Made by a program: the position numbers and the translations under genes. DNA of 64,000 bases from Xenopus tropicalis (taxonomy: Eukaryota > Chordata > Amphibia > Anura > Pipidae). The notes below the pieces were generated by a model that did no database searches, was not told where the DNA came from, and worked only from the letters and a program-made list of their open reading frames with translations. The DNA is taken from NCBI RefSeq assembly GCF_000004195.4, contig NC_030683.2, forward strand, positions 77,120,910-77,184,909, given 5' to 3'. This document shows, one piece after another, positions 12,379 to 22,710 of the stretch (the first letter of the stretch is position 1; every line of letters starts with the position of its first letter).

Positions 12379-12681
12379 AAAGACAGTGGCAACAACAAGG
12401 CCTGCAATGGCAAAGTATACAGTAGTGGATGTAGTATTGCCGGTGGAAAAACGTCACTCGCGTGATGTTTCTGGACACGGAATTACTATTGTTATTTTTA
12501 GACAGAATGTGCAAAAGCTCACACAGCTAGGTGGCACTTGGTTGAAAAAGACAGTGGCAACAACAAGGCCTGCAATGGCAAAGTATACAGTAGTGGATGT
12601 AGTATTGCCGGTGGAAAAAAGTCACTCAGGTGATGTTTCTGGACACGGAATTATTATTGTTATTTTTAGACAGAATGTCTT
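12375..12681. repeat. 168-bp tandem array (A-type), right remainder
   Basis: The array resumes after the LINE with AAAAAGACAGTGGC and runs for almost two units, then ends in an AT-rich run (12682-12775) of TATCTAATA-like repeats. This restores the phase broken at 10502. Confidence 0.9.
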
Positions 12682-12849
12682 AATAAATATCTAAATATCT
12701 ATATCTAATATATCTATATCTAATATATATATTTATAATATATATATCTAATATCTAATAAGATAAATGAAAAAAAAAATAATAATAAAACAAAAGTGAT
12801 CTCTGGTTGGTGCTGGTGGTGAACTACTAGGAGCAGCACACCAGTCCCC

Positions 12850-13178
12850 AACACAGCTAGACTAATAGCTACCTAAACTCTCCCTCAAATCCCTGCACAC
12901 TTGGACACAGCTCTCTCCCTATGTGCTGCTAATACAGAGCAGTAGAAAGCAGATCACATTCACTAGTTTGACTCGGCAAAGCTACCTAAACTCTCCCTCA
13001 AATCCCTGCACAAATCTCTCCCTATGTGCTGCTAATACAGAGCAGTAGAAAGCAGATCACATTCACTAGTCAGACTCGGCAAAGCTACCTAAACTCTCCC
13101 TCAAATCCCTGCACAAATCTCTCCCTATGTGCTGCTAATACAAAGCAGTAGAAAGCAGATCACATTCACTAGTCAGAC
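12850..13178. repeat. Tandem repeat of about 103-113 bp
   Basis: The phrase GCTACCTAAACTCTCCC occurs near 12868, 12981 and 13084 and again at 13741 beyond a solo LTR. The units contain AATACAGAGCAGTAGAAAG. It is related to the 81-87 bp array at 35730-36560 in hAT copy 2, where CTTAAACTCTCCCTCAAAT is shared. Confidence 0.85.
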
Positions 13179-13183
13179 TCAAT

Positions 13184-13732
13184 TGTAAGGTACCTGCTCG
13201 TCGTGGCCGTCCACCTGGTCACAAGGGGGTGCGCTCTGACGCTGGCGCACGCTATGACGCCGGCGTGCGTCTTGACGCCGGCGCGCGCCTTGACGCCGGC
13301 GCGCGCCTTGACGCACGCGCATGCTCTGACGCCGGCGCGCACCTTGACGCACGCGCACGCTCTGACGCCGGCATGCGTCTTGACGCCCGCGCATGCGCCT
13401 TGCGCTTAAAAAGACGCCAGAGACCTAGGATCACTGCGAAGTGATCATTTTCCTTGTGAAAGACGCCAAGCATTGTTTCCTGATTGATATTTGTTATTTT
13501 GACCCGGCCTGACTTCCGATTCTGAATCCTGCTGCCTGTACCGACCTATTGCCTGCCTGACCATCCGATTGCCTTCCGTTTTTGCCTAGACGCCTGGTTC
13601 GGCACTCCTGCCACTCCTTCACTTGGCTCCAGTCCTGTTTCATCCCCAGCGGCTGTGTTCCTTAGTGGGAGGTGTAGGAGAGGTCCTTCCTCAACGACTC
13701 CTTCCAGTGACGTTTCCTGCTTAGTCGTGACA
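13184..13732. mobile_element. Solo LTR with TCAAT target duplication
   Basis: The 549-bp unit starts TGTAAGG and ends GTGACA, and is flanked by TCAAT on both sides (13179-13183, 13733-13737). The end bases match those of the Ty3 element at 45508-50691 read on its coding strand, although the body is different. A solo LTR usually forms by recombination between the two LTRs of a full element. It lies inside the repeat block of hAT copy 1. Confidence 0.85.
13225..13400. repeat. GC-rich minisatellite inside the solo LTR
   Basis: Units of about 18 bases resembling GACGCCGGCGCGCGCCTT recur about nine times with small changes. The block is very CpG-rich compared with its AT-rich surroundings. Short frames can be read through it on both strands, but they are low-complexity Arg/Ala repeats with no sign of a gene. 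Confidence 0.85.
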
Positions 13733-14067
13733 TCAATAAAGCTACCTAAACTCTCCCTCAAATCCCTGCACAGCTTCTCTCCCTACATTATCTCTTCAAA
13801 CACACACAGGCAGAATGTAAAATGGCTGCTGGGCTTCAGTTTATATATGGAAGGGAGTGGTCCAGGGTTGGGGGGGTGGTCCAGGAGGGAGAGCTGCCTG
13901 ATTGGCTGCCATGTATCTGCTGACTCTGGGGTGAGAGGTCAAAATTTGGCACCAGCTAAGGCGAACCCAAATGGCGAACATCGCCAAAAGTTCGCGAATT
14001 TGCGGACTTGCGAACACCCGATGTTCGCGCGAATTAGTTCACCGGCGAACAGTTCGCTACATCTCTA

Positions 14068-14235
14068 CCAATATACAGCAAACCACAGGGGCATTTAATG
14101 AAGTAGATAATACATTTTGAGGTACATGTAAGTCTATGTTGGATTTGTATGGTACGGCCCATGTGTGGATGATTGAAGACTGGTCCAGTTATTAGGAAGT
14201 TGCAGGTAGTACAATTAGGACATTTGTGGCATATT
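14068..14235 (-). pseudogene. Penelope-like GIY-YIG end, fragment A
   Basis: The minus-strand translation contains [19 protein letters not shown], the start of a GIY-YIG nuclease domain. It parallels the intact region of the Penelope-like element at 61400-61480. It abuts the right tip of hAT copy 1. A second, longer copy of the same segment lies at 14580-14750, so two Penelope fragments stand in tandem. Confidence 0.75.
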
Positions 14236-14833
14236 GCCACTCATATTACAAAATAAATGATGTGCATAGGATGTGCAGAATAGCATATAATTTTAAATAA
14301 AATGAGGAATAGAAAACCAGTTTGTTTATTCCATGAGGGCTAATCGTGTTCAGTCTATGCATCCATTTGAGTTCCGTTTGAAGAAGTAATCTCTCACGAT
14401 CACCACCTCGTGAAGGTGGGGGACAAAGTCAATAATTATGCAGTGTAAGCTAGTGAGTGTGTGATTACGGGACGGACAAAAAATGTGCCACAACTGGGGT
14501 ATCAGCTTTTCCTGTTGAGAGTGCAGAGCGGATGGCTGACCTATGGTTTGCCATTCACTCCCTGAAAGTGGTGATAGTTTTACCAATATACAGCAAACCA
14601 CAGGGGCATTTAATGAAGTAGATAATAAATTTTGAGGTACATGTAAGTCTATGTTGGATTTGTATGGTACGGCCCATGTGTGGATGATTGAAGACTGGTT
14701 CAGTTATTATGAAGTTGCAGGTAGTACAATTAAGACATTTGTAGCAGCCAAGTCTAGTCGAGGGGAGCCAAGTGTTAGGGCTACTGGACTGGTAACAATG
14801 ACTAGGATCAGTTTTTATAAGCAAACCACGTAG

Positions 14834-15414
14834 TGTCAGGAACTGCAGGGAATCAAAACCTGGACTTGGTGCTGGACTGCTGGTGCACTAGCTTAATGAG
14901 CCTCAGGAGGCTCTTTGAGCTATGTGGGGTTTGTTGCCCTTATGTGCTTTTGACATCGCTACCCATTTTCCTTAAGTCTCAACCAATCCTGTTTATCACA
15001 TGTGTTGCTGTTTTACTAATTACCTACCTATATAAACCCTCTCCGGGCAACACCCAGTTGCTCGATCATCATTCTTGCTGAGCCTGATTTCGTGGTCCCT
15101 GCCTGTGCCCTGCCTGGTCCCTGTTTGGTTTCCCTGATTTGCTTGAACCCTGCCTGGACTGACCTCTGCCTGATTAACGGATATGCTTGAACCTTGCCTG
15201 GACTGGCCTCTGCCTGCTTACGGATTTGCCTATTGCCGGACTCTGTATTTTCTTCATCTCAGGCTTGTACATTTATTTTACTTTTGTTCTGTTTGGTCTT
15301 TATTAAACTTCCTTGGTTATCATACTTGGCTGTCTGGCCCTTAAAGGGAGTTCTGGGGGTTATTTACATATAGGCTCCTACCTGCTGGTCTCTCGCCAGA
15401 GGCCAGTCCTGACA
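14834..15414 (+). repeat. 5' LTR of gag-only element
   Basis: The ends are TGTCAGG and CCTGACA. Within it, near 15140-15220, a segment of about 43 bases with CTTGAACCCTGCCTGGACTG occurs twice. A TATATAAACC at 15029 could be a promoter TATA box, and TTTATTAAACTT near 15299 could be a poly(A) region. No typical tRNA-complementary TGG primer site follows the LTR. Confidence 0.85.
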
Positions 15415-15416
15415 GT

Positions 15417-15914
15417 ATGATCGAGCCATACAGCAAAGAGCATGCTAGTAACCCCTCAGTGTCACATGATGAACTGCAACTCTCTGCCCAGTGGCTCTCT
15501 TCTGTTAAGAAGTATGAAGGGGACAAAGGGACTTTTTCAGATTTTCTGCTTACATGCAAAAAGTTTGCTATTGTTTCTTTTGTCCAGCAAGCCCCTAATT
15601 ATATGAAAAGCCGTCTTATCATTTTGTTTCTTTTGGGGGGCAAAGCTCAAGAATGGGCAGAACTTTGCACTGATGAAGAGGCTCACTTTTTAGAGGATCC
15701 CTGTACCTTTCTTTATATTTTGAAAGCAAACTTCACAGGGGATTTATGGCCAATCCCTCCGGACATTTTTTCCTCCTCTGCAGTTAAACCCGTAACTAAC
15801 TTTCAATGTACCCCTTCAGTTAAAAGTGATTTTCAATTTGTGGGGCCCCTAAGCATCTTCCAGCCTGCTGTTCCTTTGAGTACTCAGAATGAGGAAGAGC
15901 AATCTCTGTTGTGA
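15417..15914 (+). pseudogene. Gag-like protein, N-terminal part
   Basis: About 165 residues start at an ATG three bases after the LTR. Residues about 30-95 resemble the Ty3-type Gag capsid region also kept in PEG10/RTL host genes: KYEGDKGTFSDFLLTCKK, then MKSRLIILFLLGGKAQEWA. Gag packages the element RNA into particles. The frame ends at TGA 15912-15914 and overlaps by 26 bases with the next long frame, which probably continues the same protein after a frameshift. No zinc knuckle is visible. Confidence 0.65.
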
Positions 15915-17724
15915 AGATGAGACTGACTGTGTAGATATACTTGATGATGAGTGGGAAGATATGGATTCGGAGGATGAAATACCCACAGCATATACTACAA
16001 CATTCAAGGGCCAGTCAGTTTTCCAGTTGTCAACTGTGCCTGTAGTTCAGCCATATATATCTATGCCCACAGATCAGTCACCTTTATCTCTGCCTGCAGT
16101 TCAGTCACCTGATCCAGTTCCTGCTTATTTGCCTATTTTTCTGGTACCTGCGCTCAGGCAGCTTGGTCCTTTGCCAGCTTTCCCACGGATTGGACTCATA
16201 CCAGTCCTCCGGCAGTCCAGCTCTGAACCTTCATCCGCTCCTGTGCCAGACTCTGCTCCTGTGCCAGACTCCGCTCCTGTGCCGGCTCCCCGAAAGCTGC
16301 CTTTGTGTACTCCTGTGCCGGCTCCCCGAAAGCTGCTGCTGCCTGCTCTAGCACCTGCCTGCTCTAGCCTGCCGGTTCCTGTACCCGCAGTCCAGTCTCC
16401 GGTTCCTGTACCCGCAGTCCAGTCTCCAGTTCCTGTACCCGCAGTCCAGTCTCCGGTTCCTGTACCCGCAGTCCAGTCTCCGGTTCCTGTACCCACAGTC
16501 CAGTCTCCGGTTCCTGTACCCGCTCCGGTGTCTGCTACCCAGCCAGTGCCTGCTCCGGTGTCTGCTACCCAGCCAGTGCCTGCTTCCGTACCTGCACCCC
16601 AGCCAGTGCCTGCTTCCGTACCTGCACCCCGACAGCTGCCTCCTCCCATGCCAGCAGTCATGTCTGTATCAGTTCCTGCCTCTGTGCCAGTTCTCCAGCC
16701 ATCAGTTCCTGCCTCTGTGCCAGTTCTCCAGCCATCAGTTCCTGCCTCTGTGTCAGCGGTCCTGCCCGTGACATCTCCCGTGCCAGTGGTCCTGCATGTG
16801 CCAGCGGTCCTGCATGTGCCAGTGGTCCTGCTAGCTCCCGTGCCAGCAGTTGTGCCTGCTCCTGCCTCAATGCCAGTGGTTGTGCCTGCTCTTGCTTTAG
16901 TGCCAATGCTTCTACCACCAGCCTCTGAGGACAAAATTGCTTCTGGGCCTACCTTCCCTGCTACTAGGTCTGGTGGTTCTGTTGTCACAGACTCTGCCAG
17001 TCCAGTTGCAGTGAGTGGTGGTCTTGTTGCTTCCCTGGGCATCTCCCTTCCACCTGTAGTGGGTATGTATGATGGTGCTCCACTTGTAATGGGTGTCTAT
17101 GATGGTCCTCCACCTGTAATGGGTGTTTTGTGTGGTAATTCATCCGCTGTGGCTCCTGACCCTGGCGTCTCATCCACTGAGATTTCCGATTCTGGTGTCT
17201 CATCCGCTGTGGCTCCTGATTCTGGCAATTTCTCTGTTCTAGATCCTGATCCTGGTGGCCTACCTTGTGTTAATGATCCTAGTGACTCTCTGGCATCTGC
17301 TCCTGACTCTGGTGGCATTCCTGTCCTGGCTTTGGCTCCTGACTCTGGCGGCATTCCTGTCCTGGCTTTGACTCCTGACTCTGGCGGCACTCCTGTCCTG
17401 GCTTTGGCTCCTGACTCTGGTGGCACTCCTGTCCTGGCTTCGACTCCTGACTCTGGCGGTACTTTTGTCCTGGCTCCTGACTCTGGCGACACCCCTGTTC
17501 CGGCTTCTGATCCTGATCCTGACGTCCCTCTGGCTTTGGTTCCAGACCCTGGCGACTCACTCCCTGTTGATGGTCCTGTCTCTGATGGCTCACCCTCTGC
17601 TGAAGGTTTTGAGCCTTACAGTATACTCACTTGCCTATCCAGTCCTTGCAGCATCTTTAATGACTTGATTCTAATGCATAATTATTTATTTAAAATGTTG
17701 TTGTTTGACTGGGAGATCGCTTGA
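15889..17724 (+). CDS. Pro/Val/Ser-rich repeat protein of the gag-only element
   Basis: A 611-residue frame is open to within the truncated right LTR. After an acidic start (about 40 residues) it is dominated by repeats. A 27-base unit coding PVPVPAVQS occurs about five times near 16374-16510, and a 36-base unit coding roughly PDSGGTPVLALA occurs about six times near 17290-17480. No catalytic motif is seen. It probably forms the C-terminal part of the Gag-like protein in a shifted frame. The function is unknown; low-complexity expansion through replication slippage is likely. It shows no host-gene features such as introns. Confidence 0.5.
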   Translation: MRKSNLCCEDETDCVDILDDEWEDMDSEDEIPTAYTTTFKGQSVFQLSTVPVVQPYISMPTDQSPLSLPAVQSPDPVPAYLPIFLVPALRQLGPLPAFPRIGLIPVLRQSSSEPSSAPVPDSAPVPDSAPVPAPRKLPLCTPVPAPRKLLLPALAPACSSLPVPVPAVQSPVPVPAVQSPVPVPAVQSPVPVPAVQSPVPVPTVQSPVPVPAPVSATQPVPAPVSATQPVPASVPAPQPVPASVPAPRQLPPPMPAVMSVSVPASVPVLQPSVPASVPVLQPSVPASVSAVLPVTSPVPVVLHVPAVLHVPVVLLAPVPAVVPAPASMPVVVPALALVPMLLPPASEDKIASGPTFPATRSGGSVVTDSASPVAVSGGLVASLGISLPPVVGMYDGAPLVMGVYDGPPPVMGVLCGNSSAVAPDPGVSSTEISDSGVSSAVAPDSGNFSVLDPDPGGLPCVNDPSDSLASAPDSGGIPVLALAPDSGGIPVLALTPDSGGTPVLALAPDSGGTPVLASTPDSGGTFVLAPDSGDTPVPASDPDPDVPLALVPDPGDSLPVDGPVSDGSPSAEGFEPYSILTCLSSPCSIFNDLILMHNYLFKMLLFDWEIA

Positions 17725-17948
17725 ACCCTGCCTGGACTGACCTCTGCCTGCTTATGGATTTGCCTATTGCCGGACTCTGTATTTTCTTCATCTCAGGCTT
17801 GTACATTTATTTTACTTTTGTTCTGTTTGGTCTTTATTAAACTTCCTTGGTTATCATACTTGGCTGCCTGGCCCTTAAAGGGAGTTCTGGGGGTTATTTA
17901 AATATAGGCTCCTACCTGCTGGTCTCTCGCCAGAGGCCAGTCCTGACA
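17717..17948 (+). repeat. 3' LTR of gag-only element, front deleted
   Basis: It matches the last 230 or so bases of the left LTR (15185-15414) with a few substitutions and ends CCTGACA. The CGTAG duplication follows directly. Confidence 0.88.
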
Positions 17949-18719
17949 CGTAGACTGTTGCCCCTTCTGTATGCGATGCGTGGAAAGGTCCTAAAAACTG
18001 GGGGAAGTGTGTGGTCCTTTTCAAGAACAGACCAATGGTAAAGAATTGAATCAACCAACGGTTTCTTATCTGGGGTGTACAAGGTGAGGAAAGTCAATCT
18101 ATCTTCCTGTGGTTGGCATTGAGATCTTTCCTTGATGCGTAAAGTATCATTTTGTGTGAGTAACAGCTTTATCTTTGCATGTTAGCAAATCTTGAAACTT
18201 ATAGCATGTTGTAAAAAGTGATGTGTCAGATCATCAAGTTGTTGGTTTAATAGGAGTGGATCCGTGTTATTCCTAACCACTTCGTAATAGGTGTGGTGGG
18301 TGGCAAGATGAGTGGTGCAACAATGTGTTCCTGTCAGTTGTCCTCCTGTAAATAGTGGTGGTCAATGTTGTACCAATAACCATTAAGGTTAAATCCAAGA
18401 AGGACACAGAAGAGGGGTCAATGTGTGCAGTGAACTGTATAGTAGAAGGAAGTTATTGAACCATCGACCAAAACTGTTCACAGGTGCCAGTCCAAAGTAG
18501 TAGTAGGTCATCAATAAAGCGGAACATTCTGAAAATATGTTTGCCATAGGTTGGTAAAATACAGGTTTGTACATAATATGCCACATACAAGTTTGTGAAG
18601 AAAGGGGCGACATTCGACCCCATACTGGTACCGCTTGTTTATAAAAAGTATGTAAGTTCAAATTTAAAGTCCTGTTCTTCATGCTATAATTTGGCTACAC
18701 TAATAGGCACCAATCGGTG

Positions 18720-19085
18720 AGTTGTAGTTCAGCTATGGAGGATCTCCCGCTCCCTTATTTCTTTTCAAACATATATCTCTCCCGCTAGTCTAGCGCTCAC
18801 AATACTCACTCTTACTCTTTCTATTTGTGTTTATTTTTTATATTTTTTATTTTGATGCCCATTCAATTTTGTCTGTTTTTGACATAATTAGCTTGCAATT
18901 TGTCTCACCTGATGATGTCACTGCTGCTTTCCCGACACTTTGGGTTTTTCAGGAGGGTTGTTTCCACTCACTGAAACTTTGACAAAGGGTGTAGACACAG
19001 CTGAAAAGTTAGTTCCACATCACAATAAATTACCACTTTAAGTGCTGTGTCCTGTGAGTGCGGAATCTATCTTTATGGTATATAT
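18720..19085 (+). mobile_element. Penelope-type terminus, plus strand
   Basis: The segment ends with ACTTTGACAAAGG, a short stem, GCTGAAAAGTTAGTTCC, then CAATAAAT and CCTGTGAGTGCGG, and runs into TATATACACACA repeats. The same order is seen at 55105-55200 and, on the minus strand, at 59218-59330. No coding part is visible. Confidence 0.6.
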
Positions 19086-19248
19086 ACACACACACACATA
19101 CATATACACACACTCTCTGCTTTCCTAACTGGCAGAGGAAGGGTTATACTTGACTGGATTGCCAATTGTGACATTGTGTGTTTTTGCAGGGAACACGGTT
19201 CCTAGGATTGTCTCACCAGGTGCTGGATACATCAACCTGACTGTCTAG

Positions 19249-19340
19249 AGGAACACAACCATCCCTGGATGCATGGACATATAGTAATGGTTGGATTCTT
19301 GTGCATTGCTGTCACTCTCCGTGTGATAACATATTTGAGG
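19249..19340 (+). pseudogene. KIT-like exon 10 (membrane segment), probable
   Basis: After CTGTCTAG an open stretch encodes a hydrophobic run (IVMVGFLCIAVTL) and ends VITYLR before GTATAG. In KIT the transmembrane exon ends TYKYLQ at the same phase. The left border is uncertain; another acceptor lies at 19189. Confidence 0.5.
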
Positions 19341-19424
19341 GTATAGATATTTTTTATTTTTCTTCATGGAATGTGTTTACTGTGACCCCAAATAGGTAAA
19401 TCCATTCATTTGCTTTCATTACAG

Positions 19425-19551
19425 AATCGAAGGAATGCGATTCCACTGGGGGCTGTGGTAGAAACCAACAGAAACATTGATATTCCTACTGATATCAATC
19501 AGCTTCCTTATGATAACAAATCGGAGCTCCCCAGAGACAAGCTCTCCTTTG
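19425..19551 (+). pseudogene. KIT-like exon 11 (juxtamembrane)
   Basis: Exactly 127 bp between TTACAG and GTCAGT. It encodes INQLPYDNKSELPRDKLSFG, close to the QLPYD...FPR...LSFG signature of KIT. In KIT this segment restrains the kinase. The tryptophan-containing first half is poorly kept. The frame is open. Confidence 0.85.
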
Positions 19552-19791
19552 GTCAGTTCAATGTTCTTTGGTCATTTGTGGATGTATCTGGTAGCAATTA
19601 CAGCGAGTGCAAGCCTCTGTTTACTCTATTTTAGTGTGAAGTGAAGGTTGGGTTGCCCTTAACTGCACCAGAGAGAGAAACAGCGTTTGGGTTTAGTGTC
19701 TTGGGGAGACTAAAGCATTAGATGGTGTTGGGGCAAGTCCAACTGAATGGAACAGTTTGATGGGATGGGATGTTTATTTGTTCTTCTAGAT

Positions 19792-20488
19792 CAGTGCTGT
19801 CCAACTTCTGTGGCACCGAGGGCCGGAATTTTTCCGGCCTCCGTGGTGGAGGGCCGATAATGGAAGCTAGTTTAGACCACTTCCCTTTTTGAAACCACAC
19901 CCATGTTATCTCATGACCATAGCCATATTAATGGTGGTAGTACAGCAAAAACCTGCCATACTCTGCCTTCCCTACTCTGCTTGTGTTTGCCATACTCTGC
20001 CTTTCCTACCCTGCCTGTGTGTATGGCACACACAGGCAGCATAGGGCATGCAGAGTATGGCACAAACAGGCAGCCTACAGTGACACAATGCTGCCACTGC
20101 TCCTACAGTCTGCACAATAACTATATATTAAAAAAATAATAATTGCAGTACCACCTCAGTATATGTTCTTTTTATAGTGTGCAGGGATTATTATTGGGTT
20201 TCTACTGCTCCTACAGTCTGTCTGAGGTGTGAACAGGTGAACAATGTGGCTGATTACAGCCTGAGCCTGAGGTGTGAACAATGCAGGGGATGAACAATGT
20301 AGGGATTAAAAGGTGTGAACAACACAGGGGATTACATTTTTAAACAATACAGGGGAATTACAGCCTGAATCTGAGGTGTTAACCATGCAGGGGGCCAGTA
20401 CTGATACCATGTAAAGCTTACACAAAGATAAGTTATCAAAGCAGCCAGACAGGTGGGGGCCACACAGATGGACAGTTGGACAGCACTG
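19792..20488. mobile_element. 697-bp non-autonomous hAT in KIT-like intron 11
   Basis: The ends are CAGTGCTGTCCAACT and AGTTGGACAGCACTG, with an exact 8-base duplication TTCTAGAT on both sides. The interior contains several forms of the CAGAGTATGGCACACACAGG motif that is amplified in the related element at 22819-25676. There is no transposase. Confidence 0.92.
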
Positions 20489-20659
20489 TTCTAGATGCTT
20501 CTTGGAAGCCCACTGGGTTAGATTTTGGAGGATTCTATTTACTGACCTAGTTATCCTTGGAACTATAGAAGGATAGCTACTACATCAGCATTCTTGTATT
20601 TCTTTAACTAAGGTCGTCCCAGACCAAGTATTGACAAGGGAGAGAGTTTTTGTGTGCAG

Positions 20660-20764
20660 AGAAAACGCTTGGCGCTGGATTATTAGGATATGTAGTTAAA
20701 GCAGATGCACATGGCTTCCACACAGAAGACAGCATGATAACAGACGCAGTTAAAATGGCCAAGG
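20660..20764 (+). pseudogene. KIT-like exon 12 (glycine loop)
   Basis: Exactly 105 bp after GTGTGCAG. It encodes KTLGAGLLGYVVKADAHG and later DAVKMAK, so the GxGxxG nucleotide loop and the ATP-binding lysine are present. The frame is open. Confidence 0.85.
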
Positions 20765-20840
20765 GTACAGAATTTTCTTTTTTGCTCATATAATTTTGCC
20801 ATCTGATGACTGTGGCTCATGGCAGCTCCTCTTGTTGCAG

Positions 20841-20946
20841 TCAATGCCAGTGCCCCAGAGAGGGATGCCATCATGTCAGAACTTAAAATATTAATGTATC
20901 TTGGTCAAGAACATTGTCCATCTTCTAGGAGTCTGAACAATTGGAG
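20841..20946 (+). pseudogene. KIT-like exon 13, broken
   Basis: 106 bp against 111 in KIT. It encodes SAPERDAIMSELKILMYLG, including the C-helix glutamate region. A five-base loss follows, and in the restored phase a TGA stands where the C of the conserved LLGxCTIG would be. The donor is GGTAAAT. Confidence 0.85.
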
Positions 20947-21416
20947 GTAAATACAAAAAAACTGGAATATACCAGGAATAATGATCTGGCTGCAATTGGC
21001 CTCTCAATACGTTATACAGATTCAAACCCTGGTCACAATGCCAATGCTCACATGTATAGAGGGCACAGTTTTACCCTTCTGCTGCCCATTGTACTGTACT
21101 AAGAACTAATATTTAAATTTGTACCCCTACTCAAGAATAAGGGGGTTATACTGGGTAAATAAATTGTTTAACTTTCAACTTCTTCAAAGAGTTAAATTCT
21201 ATGGACATGTCATTGGGGGGAGTAGAGACAGTTTCTAAAGGTAATGTCCATTGCCATGTTATTGGGATAGAATAGACATAGTTCTTGATGGTAACAGTTA
21301 TTACGGTGTCATTGGGAGAGACAGGGTTTCTGAAGGTAGAATTCAGAAGTGAAAGGTAAATTAGGGGAGAAGAACATGAGGATGGAAGCTGCTGATCCAT
21401 GAACTTTGTGTTTCAG

Positions 21417-21563
21417 ATCCTACATTGCTGATTATGTTCAGGAGACCTGTCCAACTATCTGAAGAGAATGCGCAATTCTTTCATATGTCCAAGTCAGAAC
21501 CAGTACTTTGTTGGAATCACCTTAATGCAAGAGATATTCTTGCATGTTCTCTAGCTGCCTCCT
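21417..21563 (+). pseudogene. KIT-like exon 14, broken
   Basis: After TGTTTCAG the sequence encodes PTLLI and then, in another frame, GDLSNYLKRMRNSFICPSQ. The shift comes from about 8 missing bases at the hinge (the TEY region in KIT). The probable donor is GTTAAG at 21564. Confidence 0.8.
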
Positions 21564-21718
21564 GTTAAGTGGGAGATAGGAATGGTTAAGTTAGAGATAG
21601 GAGTATTGGTGACAGACCAACAGCAATGCTGCCCCACTTGTTTCCCTGGCCTCTCAATAGGATTGGTGGAAGCAGTGCCAGTATTTAAGCTGTAGGTATT
21701 CTTTCTCTCATTGTGCAG

Positions 21719-21805
21719 CAATGGAGTGATGAACCAATTCATGAATATGAAGCGAATTGGGACTCCTCTTGTGCCCAGCTGGACTGGCAGACAGACATCA
21801 GATAG
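21719..21805 (+). pseudogene. KIT-like exon 15 (kinase insert), probable
   Basis: 87 bp between GTGCAG and GTGACA; KIT exon 15 is 92 bp. One frame gives MNMKRIGTPLVPSWTGRQ, which loosely follows the MDMKPGVSYVVP part of the kinase insert. The Harbinger element starts 32 bases downstream. Confidence 0.5.
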
Positions 21806-22710
21806 GTGACAGTTAAATAGGAGACAATAGACACAATGGGGCTGATTCACTAAAGGGCGATCAATAAAGCATGCGATAAATAACTACCGATTCGAAAGTA
21901 ATTCAAAGTAATTTCGCATGCGTTAATCCGCATATCGCATGTGTTAAATATCGCATTACCACCATGCGTTATTTTTAATGCATGGCGGTAAATTTCGAAT
22001 GAAAAGAATACTAACGCATGATTCACAAAAGCACATGAGGTTTGATTCGCTAAAGTGCGTTTAAACGTGCGCTATTTATAGCATGAGTTAAAAATTTTAT
22101 CACATCTAATTTTTCCCTTAATGCACGATTCACTAAAAGTATATTTGCATTAATTTAGACACAATGCTGTTTGCGTTATTTAAGTCGCGAAGACTATTTT
22201 CATGTGGTATTCGACGCAACACGCGTTAATTTATGCATGCACGCTACTGGTTGCGAGCGCTAATTTATGCATGCGTGCTACTTGTAGGTTTGCAAATCTA
22301 CTTTTTTTTTCAAATTACCATTTCCCTGCAAACTGGAGGCTACATTACTCTAGGGCCAACACACACTGCAAAGTCCATATTGTGTTGCCAAAAGCTCATG
22401 AACTGTACTTTTCTATAATTACCGCCTGCTTCAAGTAGGTGTAAATTTTCGCATAGAGTAATGTTAAGTAAATTAACGCATGCGATATGTGACCTAACGC
22501 ATGCGATAATGCATTCGCAAATTGCGCGGGTTTTTTTGCATCAATTTTAACACAAAAAATGTGCGATAAAACTTATCAACCTTTAGTGAATCAACCCTAT
22601 GAAGTGTTAAACGTGCTAAATATCACGAGAAGCTGTGAGAATATTAACACCTACTTGGGGGAGGTGGTACTTAAAGAACATTGAGCCTCATGCGCATTTG
22701 GCAACACAAC

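Larger units (their letters stand above)
883..14067 (-). mobile_element. Large hAT-family DNA transposon, copy 1
   Basis: The ends are inverted repeats: TAGAGATGTAGCGAAC at 883 and its complement ending at 14067. Inside lie, on the minus strand, a BED-finger/hAT transposase and three kinds of tandem array shared with copy 2 (29568-36863). It is nearly twice as long as copy 2 because of a larger 168-bp array, a CR1 LINE, two copies of a MITE and a solo LTR. The 8 bases outside the two ends differ (ATTATAAG against CCAATATA), so the outer junctions do not come from one clean insertion. Bases 884-1609 and 1990-2128 are 3' noncoding sequence also found in copy 2. Confidence 0.85.
14834..17948 (+). 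mobile_element. Gag-only LTR retrotransposon, non-autonomous
   Basis: It begins TGTCAGG and ends CCTGACA and is flanked by CGTAG on both sides (14829-14833, 17949-17953). The left LTR is complete (581 bp). The right LTR keeps only its last 232 bases, so a deletion removed its front. The interior has a Gag-like region and a long Pro/Val-rich frame but no protease, RT or integrase. It must have used enzymes from elsewhere, probably a Ty3-type relative. Confidence 0.88.
14245..18700 (-). pseudogene. Penelope-like element remnant B (RT plus GIY-YIG)
   Basis: Read on the minus strand, pieces match the element at 61135-63348 in order. 18389-18682 is similar around the RT palm. 17954-18097 gives [18 protein letters not shown] and [14 protein letters not shown]. 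14580-14824 gives the GIY-YIG start, and 14350-14600 gives its C-terminal part ending RNSNGCID. Many stops and frameshifts are present. It is split by an LTR retrotransposon (14834-17953); joining 14833 to 17949 restores the order of the parent element. Penelope-like elements are retroelements with a telomerase-like RT and a GIY-YIG endonuclease. Confidence 0.8.

Noticed and set aside
13179..13473. Arg/Ala- and Ala/Leu-repeat frames on both strands
   Set aside because: They are translations of the GC-rich minisatellite in a solo LTR.
16125..17593. Minus-strand frames rich in GTGTGDWTAG or QSQEPKPGQE repeats
   Set aside because: They mirror the plus-strand Pro/Val repeat region; the plus strand fits the orientation of the LTR element and its Gag-like part.
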